Part shown: positions 38,945 to 49,140 of the stretch, in pieces
How positions within the stretch are numbered: the first letter of the stretch is position 1
Layout of the letters: every line of letters starts with the position of its first letter
Source of the DNA: Acaricomes phytoseiuli DSM 14247
Lineage (GTDB): Bacteria > Actinomycetota > Actinomycetes > Actinomycetales > Micrococcaceae
Direction of reading: 5' to 3'
Assembly: GCF_000376245.1 (NCBI RefSeq)
Contig: NZ_AQXM01000053.1
Span: forward strand, 1-64,000
DNA length: 64,000 nt
Position numbers and translations under genes: made by a program
Notes under the pieces: generated by a model
What the model saw: only the letters and a program-made list of their open reading frames with translations
Databases searched by the model: none
What the model was told of the DNA's origin: nothing

Positions 38945-39946
38945 ATGATGCGAGATGATATTGAAGAGCCGTTTGCCTCCAACTGGGAAGTTATGTCGTT
39001 CTACACCCCGTTAGAAAGCACTCTTGACGAAGATTTCCGCGCCTTCCTCAGCGAATACGCGGCGGCTGAAAACGGCACGCAGAGCCCGTTCTCCGAAGAG
39101 ACCTTGCTAGCGATGCAACCGGGCGGGCGCGGCTGCTTTTTCCACGTTATCCGGGGCACCAATGAGACGGCGGGCTCCGCACCCCGGATTCTCGGTGTGG
39201 CGCTGACCGCTCCTCGGCCCGAAGGCGGGCACACACTGGAAATGGCAGTGCTCCCCGAATACCGCGATCAGGGCATCGGCACCGATCTGATCCAGGGAAT
39301 CCGCTACGACCAGAGGCGGGGTGCCGATATTCCCCTGAAGAAGCTGCGCGCCTGGTCCCATGGCAACTATCCGGCGGCGGCCCGGCTCGCGGAAAAAAAC
39401 AATTTCGTCCCCGTGCGGGAACTGCTGCAGCTGCGTTCTAATCTCACCGGGCACTTGCCTGAGCCAAACTGGCCCGCAGGGGTGCGGCTGCGCACCTTCC
39501 TGCCCGGCCAGGATGAATCAGCGCTTCTGGCGGTGAATTCAGCGGCTTTCGCGGATCATCCGGAACAAGGAGCACTGACCTTGGCGGATCTGCAGGCCAG
39601 AATGGACGAAGCGTGGTTCGATCCAGACGGGCTGCTGCTCACGGTGGACGAAGATGACCGCATTCTGGGGTTCCACTGGACCAAGGTGCATCAGCATGAC
39701 GACGCTGCCCCGCTCGGCGAAGTGTATGTCGTCGGAATATCGCCTGAGGCTCAGGGCCGAGGCCTCGGCAAGGCGCTGACTCTCGCGGGGATGCAGCATC
39801 TGCGCGCCAGAGGGCTCGATCAGGCGACGCTGTACGTGGACGGCGATAACCCCGCAGCGCTGGGCCTTTACCGCAGCCTGGGCTTCGAGCCGTGGAAAGT
39901 CGATGTGATGTATGCACTGGGGGCAGCAGCAGAAACCGAGCGATGA
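38945..39946 (+). CDS. mshD: Mycothiol synthase (MshD)
   Basis: 333 residues with two tandem GNAT domains. It acetylates Cys-GlcN-inositol with acetyl-CoA in the last step of mycothiol synthesis, which marks an actinobacterium. The acetyl-CoA loops are visible: EYRDQGIGTDLI in the N-terminal domain and EAQGRGLGKALTLAGMQHL in the C-terminal domain, the active one in known MshD, followed by LYVDGDNPAALGLYRSLGF. GGAG lies five bases before the ATG at 38945. A 253-base spacer separates it from glnR. Confidence 0.94.
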   Translation: MMRDDIEEPFASNWEVMSFYTPLESTLDEDFRAFLSEYAAAENGTQSPFSEETLLAMQPGGRGCFFHVIRGTNETAGSAPRILGVALTAPRPEGGHTLEMAVLPEYRDQGIGTDLIQGIRYDQRRGADIPLKKLRAWSHGNYPAAARLAEKNNFVPVRELLQLRSNLTGHLPEPNWPAGVRLRTFLPGQDESALLAVNSAAFADHPEQGALTLADLQARMDEAWFDPDGLLLTVDEDDRILGFHWTKVHQHDDAAPLGEVYVVGISPEAQGRGLGKALTLAGMQHLRARGLDQATLYVDGDNPAALGLYRSLGFEPWKVDVMYALGAAAETER

Positions 39947-40029
39947 GCGCTGGCGACCACTCGCCTCGGATCTCCTTGTAACCTTAGATCAGCAGCACAG
40001 CAGTGGCTGGAACCAAAAGAAAGGGCATC

Positions 40030-42267
40030 ATGCAGCAGGAACCTGCGGGCGATAACGGCGCGGAGAACGCAGCCAAACGTCTCAGCACTGTTGAAGTGCC
40101 TACAGCCCGGGCTACTCAGGATCGGATCGACATCCCCGACTTCGAGCCGACACTGGTACCGGAGGGGGATATCAGCCCGGATCGCTTCCTGGACCGGGAA
40201 CTGAGCTGGCTAGCCTTCAATGCCCGGGTTCTGGAACTCGCCGAGGACCCTAACCTGCATCTGCTGGAGCGGGTAAACTTCCTCTCCATCTTCGCCTCGA
40301 ACCTGGACGAGTTCTTCATGGTCCGGGTGGCCGGCCTGAAACGCCGAATCGCCACCGGCTTGGCTGTGCCCTCTGCAGCCGGTTTGAGCCCCCGCGAAGT
40401 TCTCGCCCAGATCAGCGAGGAAGCGCATCATCTGCAGGCCAGGCACGCCCATGTCTTCGCCGATCAGATCCGCCCGGCACTGGCCTATGAGCATATTCAT
40501 CTGGTCCGCTGGGACGAACTGGATGAGACCGCGAAAACCCAACTGAGCACGATGTTCTCGGAGAAGGTCTTCCCCATCCTCACCCCGCTCGCGGTGGACC
40601 CTGCGCATCCGTTCCCCTATATCTCCGGACTCTCCTTGAACCTGGCCGTCGTCGTACGGAACCCGGTGAGCGATAAGGAGCTCTTCGCCAGGGTCAAGGT
40701 GCCGGATCAGCTGCCCCGACTGATCTCCGTCGACGGCCCGCGCGCCGGGACGGTGCCGGGTAGAGTCGCCCGATTCATCACCCTCGAAGACGTTATCGCC
40801 GAGCATTTGGACCAGCTGTTCCCGGGAATGGAAGTCCTGGAACATCACACCTTCCGAGTGACCCGCAACGAAGATCTCGAGGTCGAAGAAGACGATGCCG
40901 AGAATCTGTTGCAGGCTCTGGAGAAGGAGCTGCTGCGGCGGCGCTTCGGCCCCCCGGTACGGCTCGAGGTCACCACGGATATCAATCCGAATATCCGCGA
41001 GCTGCTGGTGCGCGAGCTGGACGTGGAAGCATCCGAGGTTTACGCCGTGCCCGCTCCCCTGGATCTTCGCGGGCTCAATGTGATCGCCGGGATAGACCGC
41101 CCCGACCTGCACTACCCCAAAGCCGTGCCGCATACCTCCCGGGCGCTCAACGAGTCGGAGACCTCCAAGGCCGCGGATGTCTTCGCCGCGATGCGCCGCC
41201 GCGATATTCTGCTGCACCACCCCTATGACTCCTTCTCCACCTCGGTACAGGCCTTCTTGGAGCAGGCTGCAGCCGACCCCAAGGTCCAAGCGATCAAGCA
41301 GACCCTCTACCGCACCAGCGGTGACTCACCTATCGTCGATGCGCTCGTCGATGCGGCAGAAGCGGGTAAACAGGTTCTGGCCCTCGTGGAGATCAAGGCC
41401 AGATTCGATGAGCAGGCCAACATCTCCTGGGCGCGGACGCTGGAACAAGCCGGTGTGCACGTGGTCTACGGAATCGTGGGCCTCAAAACTCACTGCAAAC
41501 TCTCACTCGTGGTTCGGCAGGAACAGGACGGGCTGCGTCGCTACTGCCATATCGGTACCGGCAACTACCATCCGAGAACCGCGCGCTACTACGAAGACCT
41601 CGGCCTGCTGACCGCTGACCCGCGGGTCGGCGAGGATCTCAGCCGGCTTTTCAACCAGCTCTCCGGCTACGCGCCAAAATCAACCTTCAAGCGCCTTCTG
41701 GTGGCTCCGCGTTCGGTGCGCTCCGGGCTCATCGACCGGATCGAGAAGGAGATCTCCAATAAGCGTGCGGGGCTGGACGCCCGGGTACAGATCAAGGTGA
41801 ACTCGATGGTCGACGAGGCCATCATCGATTCGCTCTACCGAGCTTCCCAGGCCGGTGTGAAAGTCGATGTGATCGTCCGCGGAATCTGCTCGCTGAGGCC
41901 CGGGGTTCCGGGGCTCAGCGAGAACATCACGGTCCGCTCCGTGCTGGGCAGGTTCCTGGAGCACTCCCGGGTCTTCGTCTTCGCCAACGGCGGGGATCCC
42001 GTGGTCTTCATCGGCTCGGCCGATATGATGCACCGCAATCTGGACCGGCGTGTCGAGGCACTGGTGCAGCTGTCGTATCAGGAAGACATCGCAGAAGTGC
42101 TCTCGCTCCTGGACCGCTATATGGCTCAGAGCACCTCCAGCTGGCATCTGGACCATGAAGGCGCGTGGACCAGGCACCACCTCGATGCGCAAGGAGCTCC
42201 GCTCTCCGATATCCAGTCCTGGCTGCTTGCCAGCCGGTCCCGTCAGCGCATGGCGTCTCGTCGCTAG
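40030..42267 (+). CDS. ppk: Polyphosphate kinase 1
   Basis: About 745 residues from the ATG at 40030, which has AAAGGG upstream; a GTG at 40003 is in frame but lacks a site. It polymerises phosphate from ATP into polyphosphate. Landmarks are [18 protein letters not shown] near the N-terminus and the catalytic-domain segment [20 protein letters not shown], which carries the autophosphorylated His and the Arg/Tyr around it. The C-terminal phospholipase-D-like half is complete. The next gene (mutT1) starts nine bases after its stop, so the two are probably cotranscribed. Confidence 0.95.
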   Translation: MQQEPAGDNGAENAAKRLSTVEVPTARATQDRIDIPDFEPTLVPEGDISPDRFLDRELSWLAFNARVLELAEDPNLHLLERVNFLSIFASNLDEFFMVRVAGLKRRIATGLAVPSAAGLSPREVLAQISEEAHHLQARHAHVFADQIRPALAYEHIHLVRWDELDETAKTQLSTMFSEKVFPILTPLAVDPAHPFPYISGLSLNLAVVVRNPVSDKELFARVKVPDQLPRLISVDGPRAGTVPGRVARFITLEDVIAEHLDQLFPGMEVLEHHTFRVTRNEDLEVEEDDAENLLQALEKELLRRRFGPPVRLEVTTDINPNIRELLVRELDVEASEVYAVPAPLDLRGLNVIAGIDRPDLHYPKAVPHTSRALNESETSKAADVFAAMRRRDILLHHPYDSFSTSVQAFLEQAAADPKVQAIKQTLYRTSGDSPIVDALVDAAEAGKQVLALVEIKARFDEQANISWARTLEQAGVHVVYGIVGLKTHCKLSLVVRQEQDGLRRYCHIGTGNYHPRTARYYEDLGLLTADPRVGEDLSRLFNQLSGYAPKSTFKRLLVAPRSVRSGLIDRIEKEISNKRAGLDARVQIKVNSMVDEAIIDSLYRASQAGVKVDVIVRGICSLRPGVPGLSENITVRSVLGRFLEHSRVFVFANGGDPVVFIGSADMMHRNLDRRVEALVQLSYQEDIAEVLSLLDRYMAQSTSSWHLDHEGAWTRHHLDAQGAPLSDIQSWLLASRSRQRMASRR

Positions 42268-42275
42268 GAACACCG

Positions 42276-43232
42276 TTGAACGCCTCAGTATCCCCTGTGC
42301 TACCCGAGAACGGACCGGAGGAGCCGGCGGTGCTCGCCGCGGGAGCCCTGTGTTGGCGGATCCGTAAGAAGGAACTCCAGGTCCTGCTGATCCACCGGCC
42401 ACGCTATGACGACTGGTCCTGGCCCAAGGGGAAATACGATCACGGCGAGACGCTTCCGCAGACCGCGGTCCGTGAAGTGCGCGAAGAAGTCGGGCTCAAG
42501 ATCTCACTGGGCATTCCTTTACCCGAAATCGACTACCGGGTGAATTCCGGTCTGAAACGCGTCTACTACTGGGCTGCTGAGACCGGGGAGCAGAAGCCGG
42601 TGCCGGATGGCAAAGAAGTGGATGCAGTGCTGTGGGCCACTCCGCAGCGGGCCCGGGAGCTACTCACGAACCCTTCTGATGTGATCCCGCTCGATGCGCT
42701 CAGCAGAGCTTTCGAGCAGCAGCAGCTCGCCACCTGGCCGTTGATCGTGCTCAGACACGCCAAAGCCAAGCCCCGCTCTTCCTGGACTCGGGCCGAAGGG
42801 GACCGGCCGTTAGCCGCCACCGGCCAACGGCAAGCAGCGGCGGTGAAGCGGCTGCTCTCGGCCTGGTCTCCGAAACGCGTTATCAGCAGTCCTTGGCTGC
42901 GCTGCGTCGCCACGGTATCCGCTTATGTCAAGGCCAGCGACGCCAAGATCAAGCTCGTGGACGCCCTGACCGAAGCCGAGCACCGGCGTAAGCCCAAGAA
43001 GACCGCAGCTGTTCTCGATGGGGTGCTCGACAAGCACCGGCCCGTCGTGGTCTGCGTGCACCGGCCGACTCTGCCGACAGTACTCAACCGCTTAAAAAAA
43101 GAGATGCCCGAGGGCCTGGCCGAACGGCTGCCATCTGCCGACCCGTACCTGAGCCCGGGGGAACTCTTAGTGTTCCAGGTCTGCCGGGACCGGATCGTCG
43201 CGGTGGAGCGCTTCCGTCCTTTTGACGATTGA
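42276..43232 (+). CDS. MutT1-type NUDIX hydrolase fused to a histidine phosphatase
   Basis: 318 residues from the TTG at 42276 (AGGA seven bases upstream, overlapping the ppk stop), close to the length of mycobacterial MutT1. The N-terminal NUDIX box is PKGKYDHGETLPQTAVREVREEVG, split over residues 45-68. The C-terminal half is a histidine phosphatase with LRHAKAK and a second His in VVVCVHRPTL. MutT1 sanitises 8-oxo-dGTP/GTP and also hydrolyses diadenosine polyphosphates. Linkage to ppk is common in actinobacteria. Confidence 0.92.
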   Translation: MNASVSPVLPENGPEEPAVLAAGALCWRIRKKELQVLLIHRPRYDDWSWPKGKYDHGETLPQTAVREVREEVGLKISLGIPLPEIDYRVNSGLKRVYYWAAETGEQKPVPDGKEVDAVLWATPQRARELLTNPSDVIPLDALSRAFEQQQLATWPLIVLRHAKAKPRSSWTRAEGDRPLAATGQRQAAAVKRLLSAWSPKRVISSPWLRCVATVSAYVKASDAKIKLVDALTEAEHRRKPKKTAAVLDGVLDKHRPVVVCVHRPTLPTVLNRLKKEMPEGLAERLPSADPYLSPGELLVFQVCRDRIVAVERFRPFDD

Positions 43233-43273
43233 GGCCTCGCGTTCCAAAGCTCAGCCGGAGATAAGATTGAGAT

Positions 43274-44092
43274 ATGAGCCTGCCCACCCCTTATGAAGAC
43301 CTGTTGCGTGATGTGCTGGAGCACGGAACCCCGAAATCTGACCGCACCGGAACCGGTACCCGCAGCGTCTTCGGCAGGCAGATCCGCTTCAGTCTAGCGG
43401 AGTCCTTTCCGCTCATCACCACTAAACGGGTTCACTTCAAATCCCTCGCCCTGGAGCTGCTCTGGTTCCTCCGCGGGGATTCCAATGTGGGATGGCTGCA
43501 GGAGAACGGGGTCCGGATCTGGAATGAATGGGCCGATGACGACGGCGAACTGGGGCCCGTCTACGGAGTCCAATGGCGTTCCTGGCCCACTCCCGATGGC
43601 AAGCATATCGATCAGATCTCGGCCCTGATCGACGGGCTGCGGGAGAACCCCCATTCCCGACGCCATATCGTCTCCGCCTGGAACGTGGCGGATATCGGGA
43701 AGATGGCTCTGCCGCCGTGCCATGCCTTCTTCCAGTTCTACGTGCAGCCCTCTTCTGATGGCCCGGGCAGGCTCTCCTGCCAGTTGTATCAGCGCAGTGC
43801 GGATATGTTCCTAGGTGTGCCCTTCAATATCGCCTCCTACGCTCTGCTGACCTTGATGGTCGCCCAGCAGGTGGGCTTGGAACCCGGAGAATTCATCTGG
43901 ACCGGCGGGGACACCCACATCTATGACGACCACGTGGCCCAGGTCCAGGAACAGCTGAGCCGGACGCCGTACCCGTACCCCCGGCTGCGCCTGACGAGGA
44001 AGCCGGAATCCATCTTCGACTACCGCTATGAGGACTTCGAGGTAGTCGATTACCAGCACCACCCCACGATCAAGGCCTCGGTTGCCGTATGA
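43274..44092 (+). CDS. thyA: Thymidylate synthase
   Basis: 272 residues, the normal length of the compact form. It methylates dUMP to dTMP using methylene-tetrahydrofolate. The nucleophile is Cys149 in [11 protein letters not shown]. Other conserved parts are [36 protein letters not shown] and the C-terminal [10 protein letters not shown]. Its stop overlaps the folA start by four bases (ATGA), so the dihydrofolate it makes is recycled by a translationally coupled enzyme. Confidence 0.97.
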   Translation: MSLPTPYEDLLRDVLEHGTPKSDRTGTGTRSVFGRQIRFSLAESFPLITTKRVHFKSLALELLWFLRGDSNVGWLQENGVRIWNEWADDDGELGPVYGVQWRSWPTPDGKHIDQISALIDGLRENPHSRRHIVSAWNVADIGKMALPPCHAFFQFYVQPSSDGPGRLSCQLYQRSADMFLGVPFNIASYALLTLMVAQQVGLEPGEFIWTGGDTHIYDDHVAQVQEQLSRTPYPYPRLRLTRKPESIFDYRYEDFEVVDYQHHPTIKASVAV

Positions 44093-44664
44093 CTCCCCGG
44101 ATCGGTCTGATCTGGGCGCAGACGACGCAGGGCGTGATCGGCTCCGAAGGCGGCATGCCCTGGCATCTGCCGGAAGACTTAGCGCATTTCCGGCGCACCA
44201 CCGAAGGGCATCCGGTGATCATGGGCCGGCGCACCTGGGACTCCTTCCCGGAGCGGTTCCGGCCTTTGCCCGGCCGGACCAATTACGTCCTGACTCGTGA
44301 GCCCGGGTGGGGGGTCGAGGCTGACGCAGCTGGAGCTCATGTAATTTGCGACGGAAAATATGACAGAGCCCTTGAACGAGCAATCACTGTGGCCAAGAAC
44401 GCCCCCGGCGGCGAAGAGATCTGGATCATCGGCGGCGGGCGCGTCTATCAACAGGCTTTACCGCTGGCGGATAGCACGGCGATCACCTACATCGACACGG
44501 ATGTCAGCGGAGACACCCTGGCACCGGAGCTCGGCCCGGAATGGGAACTGACGCGCAGCGACCCTGCAGCAGGCTGGCATAGCTCGAGCACCGGCACCGG
44601 ATACCGTTTCACCTGGTGGCAGCGGCGCCAGGAATCATCAAGAGCAGAATCAGGAAGCGAGTGA
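44089..44664 (+). CDS. folA: Dihydrofolate reductase
   Basis: 191 residues. It reduces dihydrofolate to tetrahydrofolate with [17 protein letters not shown] carries the catalytic acid, [12 protein letters not shown] binds NADPH, and [11 protein letters not shown] closes the cofactor site. It overlaps the thyA stop by four bases. The middle segment (44335-44390) is noticeably less GC-rich than the rest. A short basic C-terminal tail extends past the usual end. It is followed four bases later by asd. Confidence 0.96.
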   Translation: MTPRIGLIWAQTTQGVIGSEGGMPWHLPEDLAHFRRTTEGHPVIMGRRTWDSFPERFRPLPGRTNYVLTREPGWGVEADAAGAHVICDGKYDRALERAITVAKNAPGGEEIWIIGGGRVYQQALPLADSTAITYIDTDVSGDTLAPELGPEWELTRSDPAAGWHSSSTGTGYRFTWWQRRQESSRAESGSE

Positions 44665-44668
44665 GCAT

Positions 44669-45787
44669 ATGTCCCACCGGGTAGGTTTTATCGGCTGGCG
44701 CGGCATGGTCGGCTCAGTCCTCTTGCAGAGGATGCGCGAAGAGCAAGATTTCGGTCAGCTGGATCCGGTGTTCTTCTCCACCTCCAACCACGGCGGCCCG
44801 GCCCCGGTTTTCGACGAGGGCGATCCCGGCACTTTGCAGGACGCTTACGATCTCGATGCGCTGGCCGCCCTGCCGATTCTGGTAACCGCGCAGGGCGGGC
44901 AGTACACCGAGGCGGTCCACGGACGGCTCAGAGCCCGGGGCTGGGACGGTCTGTGGATCGATGCGGCTTCTACCCTGCGTATGGAGGAGAGTTCGGTGAT
45001 CGTGCTGGATCCGGTCAACCGAGCGGCTATCGATGCTGCGCTGGCTAACGGAGTCCGGGATTTTGTCGGCGGAAACTGCACAGTTTCCTGCATGCTGATG
45101 GGGTTGGGTGGCCTCTTCCGCAATGGCCTGGTGGAATGGGCGACCTCGATGACGTACCAGGCGGCCTCGGGCGGCGGTGCCCAACATATGCGGGAGTTGC
45201 TGAATCAGTTCGGCAGCATCCACGCGGCAGTGGCAGATCAGCTGGCAGACCCGGCCGCAGCCATTCTGGAGATCGACCGGGGCGTGCTCACCGCGCAAGG
45301 CAAGGCCGATGCGAGCCAGTTCGGGGTTCCCCTGGGCGGTTCGCTGATTCCCTGGATCGATGCGGACCTTGGCAATGGCCAATCCCGCGAGGAGTGGAAG
45401 AGCGCCGCGGAGACGAACAAGATCCTCGGCACTTGCGCAACTGATCGGATCGCCCTCGATGGGCTGTGCGTGCGCATCGGGGCGATGCGAGCGCATTCCC
45501 AGGCGCTCACGGTGAAGCTCCGCGAGGGCCTGCCGCTCCCCGAGATCGAAAACCTCATCGCAGGGGATAATCCCTGGGCGCAGGTGGTGCCCAATACCAA
45601 GGAAGCGACGGTTGCAGCGTTGACGCCGATGGCGGCTTCGGGCGGCTTGGAGATTCCGGTGGGGCGGCTGCGGAAGCTGTCGATGGGCCCGGAATACCTA
45701 AGCGTCTTCACGGTGGGCGACCAGCTGCTCTGGGGCGCCGCAGAACCCCTGCGCCGGATGCTGGCTATCGCCACCGGCCGGCTCTGA
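44669..45787 (+). CDS. asd: Aspartate-semialdehyde dehydrogenase
   Basis: 372 residues. It reduces aspartyl phosphate to aspartate semialdehyde for lysine/diaminopimelate, threonine and methionine. [20 protein letters not shown] is the NADP fold of the Gram-negative-type enzyme and [12 protein letters not shown] carries the catalytic Cys137. Many actinobacteria use the other subfamily next to lysC, so this type beside folA is a little unusual and could be a second copy. It is the last gene of the thyA-folA-asd run. The next gene belongs to the RiPP operon 277 bases on. Confidence 0.93.
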   Translation: MSHRVGFIGWRGMVGSVLLQRMREEQDFGQLDPVFFSTSNHGGPAPVFDEGDPGTLQDAYDLDALAALPILVTAQGGQYTEAVHGRLRARGWDGLWIDAASTLRMEESSVIVLDPVNRAAIDAALANGVRDFVGGNCTVSCMLMGLGGLFRNGLVEWATSMTYQAASGGGAQHMRELLNQFGSIHAAVADQLADPAAAILEIDRGVLTAQGKADASQFGVPLGGSLIPWIDADLGNGQSREEWKSAAETNKILGTCATDRIALDGLCVRIGAMRAHSQALTVKLREGLPLPEIENLIAGDNPWAQVVPNTKEATVAALTPMAASGGLEIPVGRLRKLSMGPEYLSVFTVGDQLLWGAAEPLRRMLAIATGRL

Positions 45788-45903
45788 GCTGGCTGTCGAA
45801 GCGTCTACCATCGGGCCTCCGGGCGGCCACCTCGCTCGCCTATATTGCTCGGCTATAAGCATCTTCACCGTCTACCAGATGGCATTTTTCTGTCTATCAA
45901 CAG

Positions 45904-45932
45904 TTGACCTTTGTCCCTGACTGAAATACATT
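45904..45932 (+). promoter_or_regulatory. Promoter of the azole-peptide RiPP operon
   Basis: TTGACC (45904-45909), exactly 17 bases, then TACATT (45927-45932), near-consensus for a primary sigma factor. It lies about 130 bases upstream of the precursor gene and points at it. No regulator gene lies within the operon. Confidence 0.78.
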
Positions 45933-46064
45933 CTCTGCAACGCTTTCGCAGAGAGCGTCACTCGGGGGAATCACCGTCGAATTCTCCGGGTCAATCGGAG
46001 CGCCGGGGCATGGTCTGAACACGCCTCCCCCAGGCTTTCCTTGAAGAGTCAGGAGTCATCAACC

Positions 46065-46244
46065 ATGGATCACCACATCGTTGTTCCAGAAGTCATGGAA
46101 ACCGAACCTGGCAGCATCATGCCCGAGGTGCTGATCGACCTCGATTTCGAACACGAGGGGCAGCACATTCCGCCGGCCAGGATGAGCAACGGCGCATCGT
46201 GCTGCAGCAGCAGTTCCTGCACGCTTCCGCCCACTCGGAACTGA
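46065..46244 (+). CDS. Precursor peptide of a linear azole-containing RiPP
   Basis: 59 residues from the ATG at 46065, nine bases after AGGAG. The first 40 residues form an acidic leader (EVLIDLDFEHEGQHIPP). The rest is a core-like tail, SNGASCCSSSSCTLPPTRN, in which residues 45-53 (SCCSSSSCT) are nine consecutive Cys, Ser or Thr, the substrates of azoline-forming cyclodehydratases. From memory, the leader motif EGQH also occurs just before the core of plantazolicin. The genes for C, D and B proteins follow at once. The cleavage site (after Met40 or earlier) and ring pattern are unknown. Confidence 0.85.
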   Translation: MDHHIVVPEVMETEPGSIMPEVLIDLDFEHEGQHIPPARMSNGASCCSSSSCTLPPTRN

Positions 46245-46256
46245 TCCTGCTCAATC

Positions 46257-47051
46257 ATGAAATACACCTTGGCCTACGGTACTCAGAGAGCGGATCTCGA
46301 TGCCTGTTACGCAGTAGTCAACGGCGCATCGATCCTGCGCTTCCGTGAGCACCGGGAGCTGGTTCGGAGGCTCTTCGATTTCCTGGAGTCGCCGCGCAGC
46401 GCGGACGAGGTGACCCGAGGCGTTCCGGGTCTGGCGGACCCGGAACGCCTTCTGGGCAGACTCACCGAAGCGGGCGCCCTGACCATGGTCGATGATATGC
46501 CGAGCACCGGTATCAGCATCGGCTACGATCTCCCCGAATCTCTGCGTTCCGAGCTGGATCCGCCTCCGGCAGAGACCGCCGAGGCCAGCATCATGGTCCG
46601 CGAGTCAACCGCTGAGATGCTGGACTGCGCCGGGATCGCCTGGACCGCCGGCCGGAAACACCTTCCGGTCGCTCCCGGGGACGGCCATCGGATGATCATC
46701 GGCCCGGCGGTTGTTCCAGGCCTCACGGCATGCTTCGAATGCCTCATGCTGCGCCGCGCCGGGCTGAGCGGCTGGCCGGAAGACTATCTGGAGATCCACC
46801 GCAACAGCTCCCGCGGCGAAATCTCACCGAAAGACCTGCAGCTATCCCTCAATCTCGCCCAGCGGCTCGCCGAAGCCGCTTTCGTGCGGCAGGATCCAGA
46901 GTCCATCGGTTCTTGCCTAGTGGTCAACCTGCGCTCGTTGAGCGTTCACGGTTCCAGAATCTGGAGTGTTCCCCGATGCCCGACCTGCTCGACGAGCGCT
47001 ACCTCCTGCCTCGGCTATCCCTGGCGGGAGCCGATCTCCGCGAAGGGCTGA
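46257..47051 (+). CDS. TOMM cyclodehydratase C protein (E1-like, leader-binding)
   Basis: 264 residues. The C-terminal half has the ThiF/E1-like pattern of the azole RiPP C protein: GPAVVPGLTACFECLMLRRA and VPRCPTCSTS, giving two Cys pairs (159/162 and 241/244) that should bind structural zinc. The N-terminal part is short and likely includes the leader-recognition element. It starts 12 bases after the precursor stop, without a strong ribosome binding site, so coupling is likely. It would present the leader to the YcaO partner. Its 3' end overlaps the YcaO start by 76 bases. Confidence 0.85.
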   Translation: MKYTLAYGTQRADLDACYAVVNGASILRFREHRELVRRLFDFLESPRSADEVTRGVPGLADPERLLGRLTEAGALTMVDDMPSTGISIGYDLPESLRSELDPPPAETAEASIMVRESTAEMLDCAGIAWTAGRKHLPVAPGDGHRMIIGPAVVPGLTACFECLMLRRAGLSGWPEDYLEIHRNSSRGEISPKDLQLSLNLAQRLAEAAFVRQDPESIGSCLVVNLRSLSVHGSRIWSVPRCPTCSTSATSCLGYPWREPISAKG

Positions 47052-48294
47052 TCAGCCCCGCACTCGGCGTGGCACCAACGCTCACCCAGCCCGTGATCCG
47101 GCCGCAGGGAATTCCGGCGAAAGCGCTGCAGGCACTCCCCGCAGCAGCCGTACCAGTCTTCGCTCCCGGTGAGGACCTGCATTGCGGCAGCAGCTTCTCA
47201 CTCCAGAACGGTGACCAGGCCGGCTCCCTCCATGGCGAACTGGTAGAACGCTATGCCAGCCTGATCATTCCCGAGAACCTCAGCCAGCCGGGCCCGGCCT
47301 CGGCCCGGCAGCTGAGCCTGGAGTCGTTCCTACAGTTCACCGACGAGCAGTACGCTTCCCCGGACTTCCCGTACCGGGATCCGCGCACCCTCAACCAGGT
47401 GCACTACTACCCCGCCCGTCGGGCTATCGACAACCTCCCCGTAACGGTTCCGGCGGAACTGGTCTTCCTGACCGGAGTGGATGCCAAGCGCTGGTGCACT
47501 ATCAGCTCGAGCGGACTCGGTGCGGGACGATCCCGCGGGTCAGCTGCTGCATCCGCCTTTTACGAGCTCATCGAACGTGACGCTTTTCTTCGAACCTGGT
47601 ACGCCCGGCGAGGCGAGGGGCGGCTAGCCATGCTGGGCCAGGAGCCGGCGTTGCTAGCCTCAGCCCTGGGCATGGGAGCCGAGCTGCCCAGAATGCTGCA
47701 GAAGCTCCGGTTACGCGGAATCGAGGCCACCCTGGTGCAGCTGCCGGCCGTCGCAGGAGTGCCAGTGATTCTCTCCTGCTTGCGTTCCGGAACCGTGGGC
47801 CTGGCCGTGGGCTGTGCGGCCAAATCGGCAATAGGCGATGCCGCTCGTACGGCCTTCACGGAATCCCTGCACAGCTATAACTGGGCAATGCAGCTGCTCG
47901 AGGAGGAACCGGCGCAGACGCCCCCGAAGCCGAACTCGATCAAGGGCAGTCGGGCGAAACCATCGGAGATACCGGCCTCACGCTCCGCTCTCACGTCCAG
48001 CTACACGCTCCGCCCGCCAACCGCCCGCTCAACGATTTCCTCGATACCGGCCCGGAGGCCGGCCTGGTTGAGTTCTTCAGCACTCCTGCGGTCGATTTCA
48101 CGGCGGCTATCAGCGGTGCTCATGACTCCGGCTGGGAACTCTGCTTCGCCGAGATCGCGCCCGCAGTCCTCCACGGCACCGGCTGGTATGTCATTCGCGC
48201 TCTGGCCCCGCAGGCAGTGACCCTGGACGTGGGCATACCTCATCTGCGCCAGCTCGGCGAAGTGGCCCATGCAACCCTGAACCCCTTTCCCTGA
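46976..48294 (+). pseudogene. YcaO cyclodehydratase (D protein), apparent frameshift in a C-run
   Basis: The gene starts at ATG 46976 (GGAG nine bases upstream), inside the C-protein gene. The first frame encodes about 315 residues of YcaO including CTISSSGLGAG and AAASAFYELIERDAFLRTWY, parts of the ATP site. At the run CCCCC (47921-47925) the coding frame shifts: the original frame turns into Ser/Arg-rich nonsense, while another frame continues with ELDQGQSGETIGDTGLTLRS, WELCFAEIAPAVLHGTGWYV and the Pro-rich end LNPFP at TGA 48294. One missing C would explain it. YcaO enzymes use ATP to make azolines. Confidence 0.85.
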
Positions 48295-48342
48295 GCTCAC
48301 TGACCCCTGAGCTCATCGAGTCTCGCGATCCTAAGGAGCCAC

Positions 48343-49140
48343 GTGTCCGCACCCCAGCTTCCCGCTATCTCCCTGGATGACCCGGCGGAGAACTTCATCG
48401 TCGCCTCCAAACTGAGCCCTCGGCTCAGCGAATCATTCGCCGGGCCCGCTTTCGAGCAGTTCCGCAGCGATGGCAGAGCCCTCGATCGCTTCGGACTGCC
48501 CAGCGCAGTGATCGAATCCACCGACTCCATCGAGCTGGAACCCGGCCCTGAACACACACGCTCCGCACTGAGTGCCGTTTTCAGAGATCGTGTTTCGGCC
48601 AGTGACTTCGGGCCCGGTGGCACTGATTTCCAGACCCTCAGCAATATCCTGCTGGAGACCGTCATGGTCTCACCCGACCATGGACGCGGCGCCCCTTCCG
48701 CGGGCGGGCTCTATCCATTAGATCTGTATCTCTGCGCCACCGGGGTCTCCGGGCTCGATGAAGGCTTCTACTCGATCGATCCTTTCGGCCAGAGACTCTA
48801 CCGGCTGCCAGTGGATGATGCCTCGGACGCCAGAGCCTTCCTCCACGATGCGCTCCTCTACCCGGAACTGGCAGCAGGCGCCTGCGCCGCTGTGTTCTTC
48901 GTTGCGAGCTTCTTGCGCAGCCGGGTGAAATACGGTCAGCGCGGCTACCGCTTCGCTTTCTTGGAGGCGGGCCATCTTGCCCAGGCGATGACTCTGAGCG
49001 CTCAGTCTTATGGCCTGGCCAGCTGCCCAGTAGGCGGTTATCACGATCGGCTCGCCGATGATTTCTTCGGCCTGGACGGGGTGGAGCAGACCGTGATCTA
49101 CTGCCTGGTCTTGGGCCGGCCCGGCACCGGAGCACCATGA
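48343..49140 (+). CDS. SagB-type azoline dehydrogenase (B protein)
   Basis: 265 residues from the GTG at 48343 with AAGGAG five bases upstream. It is an FMN-dependent nitroreductase-fold enzyme that oxidises azolines to aromatic azoles. RGAPSAGGLYPLDLYL is the typical SagB FMN loop. SRVKYGQRGYRF contains the Lys-Tyr pair (about 196-197) needed by azole dehydrogenases. FLEAGHLAQAMTLSAQSYGL and the C-terminal end complete the fold. The stop overlaps the ABC ATPase start by four bases. The frame is intact, unlike the YcaO gene. Confidence 0.9.
   Translation: MSAPQLPAISLDDPAENFIVASKLSPRLSESFAGPAFEQFRSDGRALDRFGLPSAVIESTDSIELEPGPEHTRSALSAVFRDRVSASDFGPGGTDFQTLSNILLETVMVSPDHGRGAPSAGGLYPLDLYLCATGVSGLDEGFYSIDPFGQRLYRLPVDDASDARAFLHDALLYPELAAGACAAVFFVASFLRSRVKYGQRGYRFAFLEAGHLAQAMTLSAQSYGLASCPVGGYHDRLADDFFGLDGVEQTVIYCLVLGRPGTGAP

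Noticed and set aside
42165..42275. An N-terminal extension of the MutT1-type protein into ppk
   Set aside because: The TTG at 42276 has a ribosome binding site and gives the normal family length; the upstream codons only repeat ppk in another frame.
46065..46244. A thiopeptide precursor (the tail recalls lactazole by NGAS and SSSC)
   Set aside because: No lanthipeptide-type dehydratase or pyridine-forming enzyme lies in the operon; the gene set is that of a linear azole peptide.
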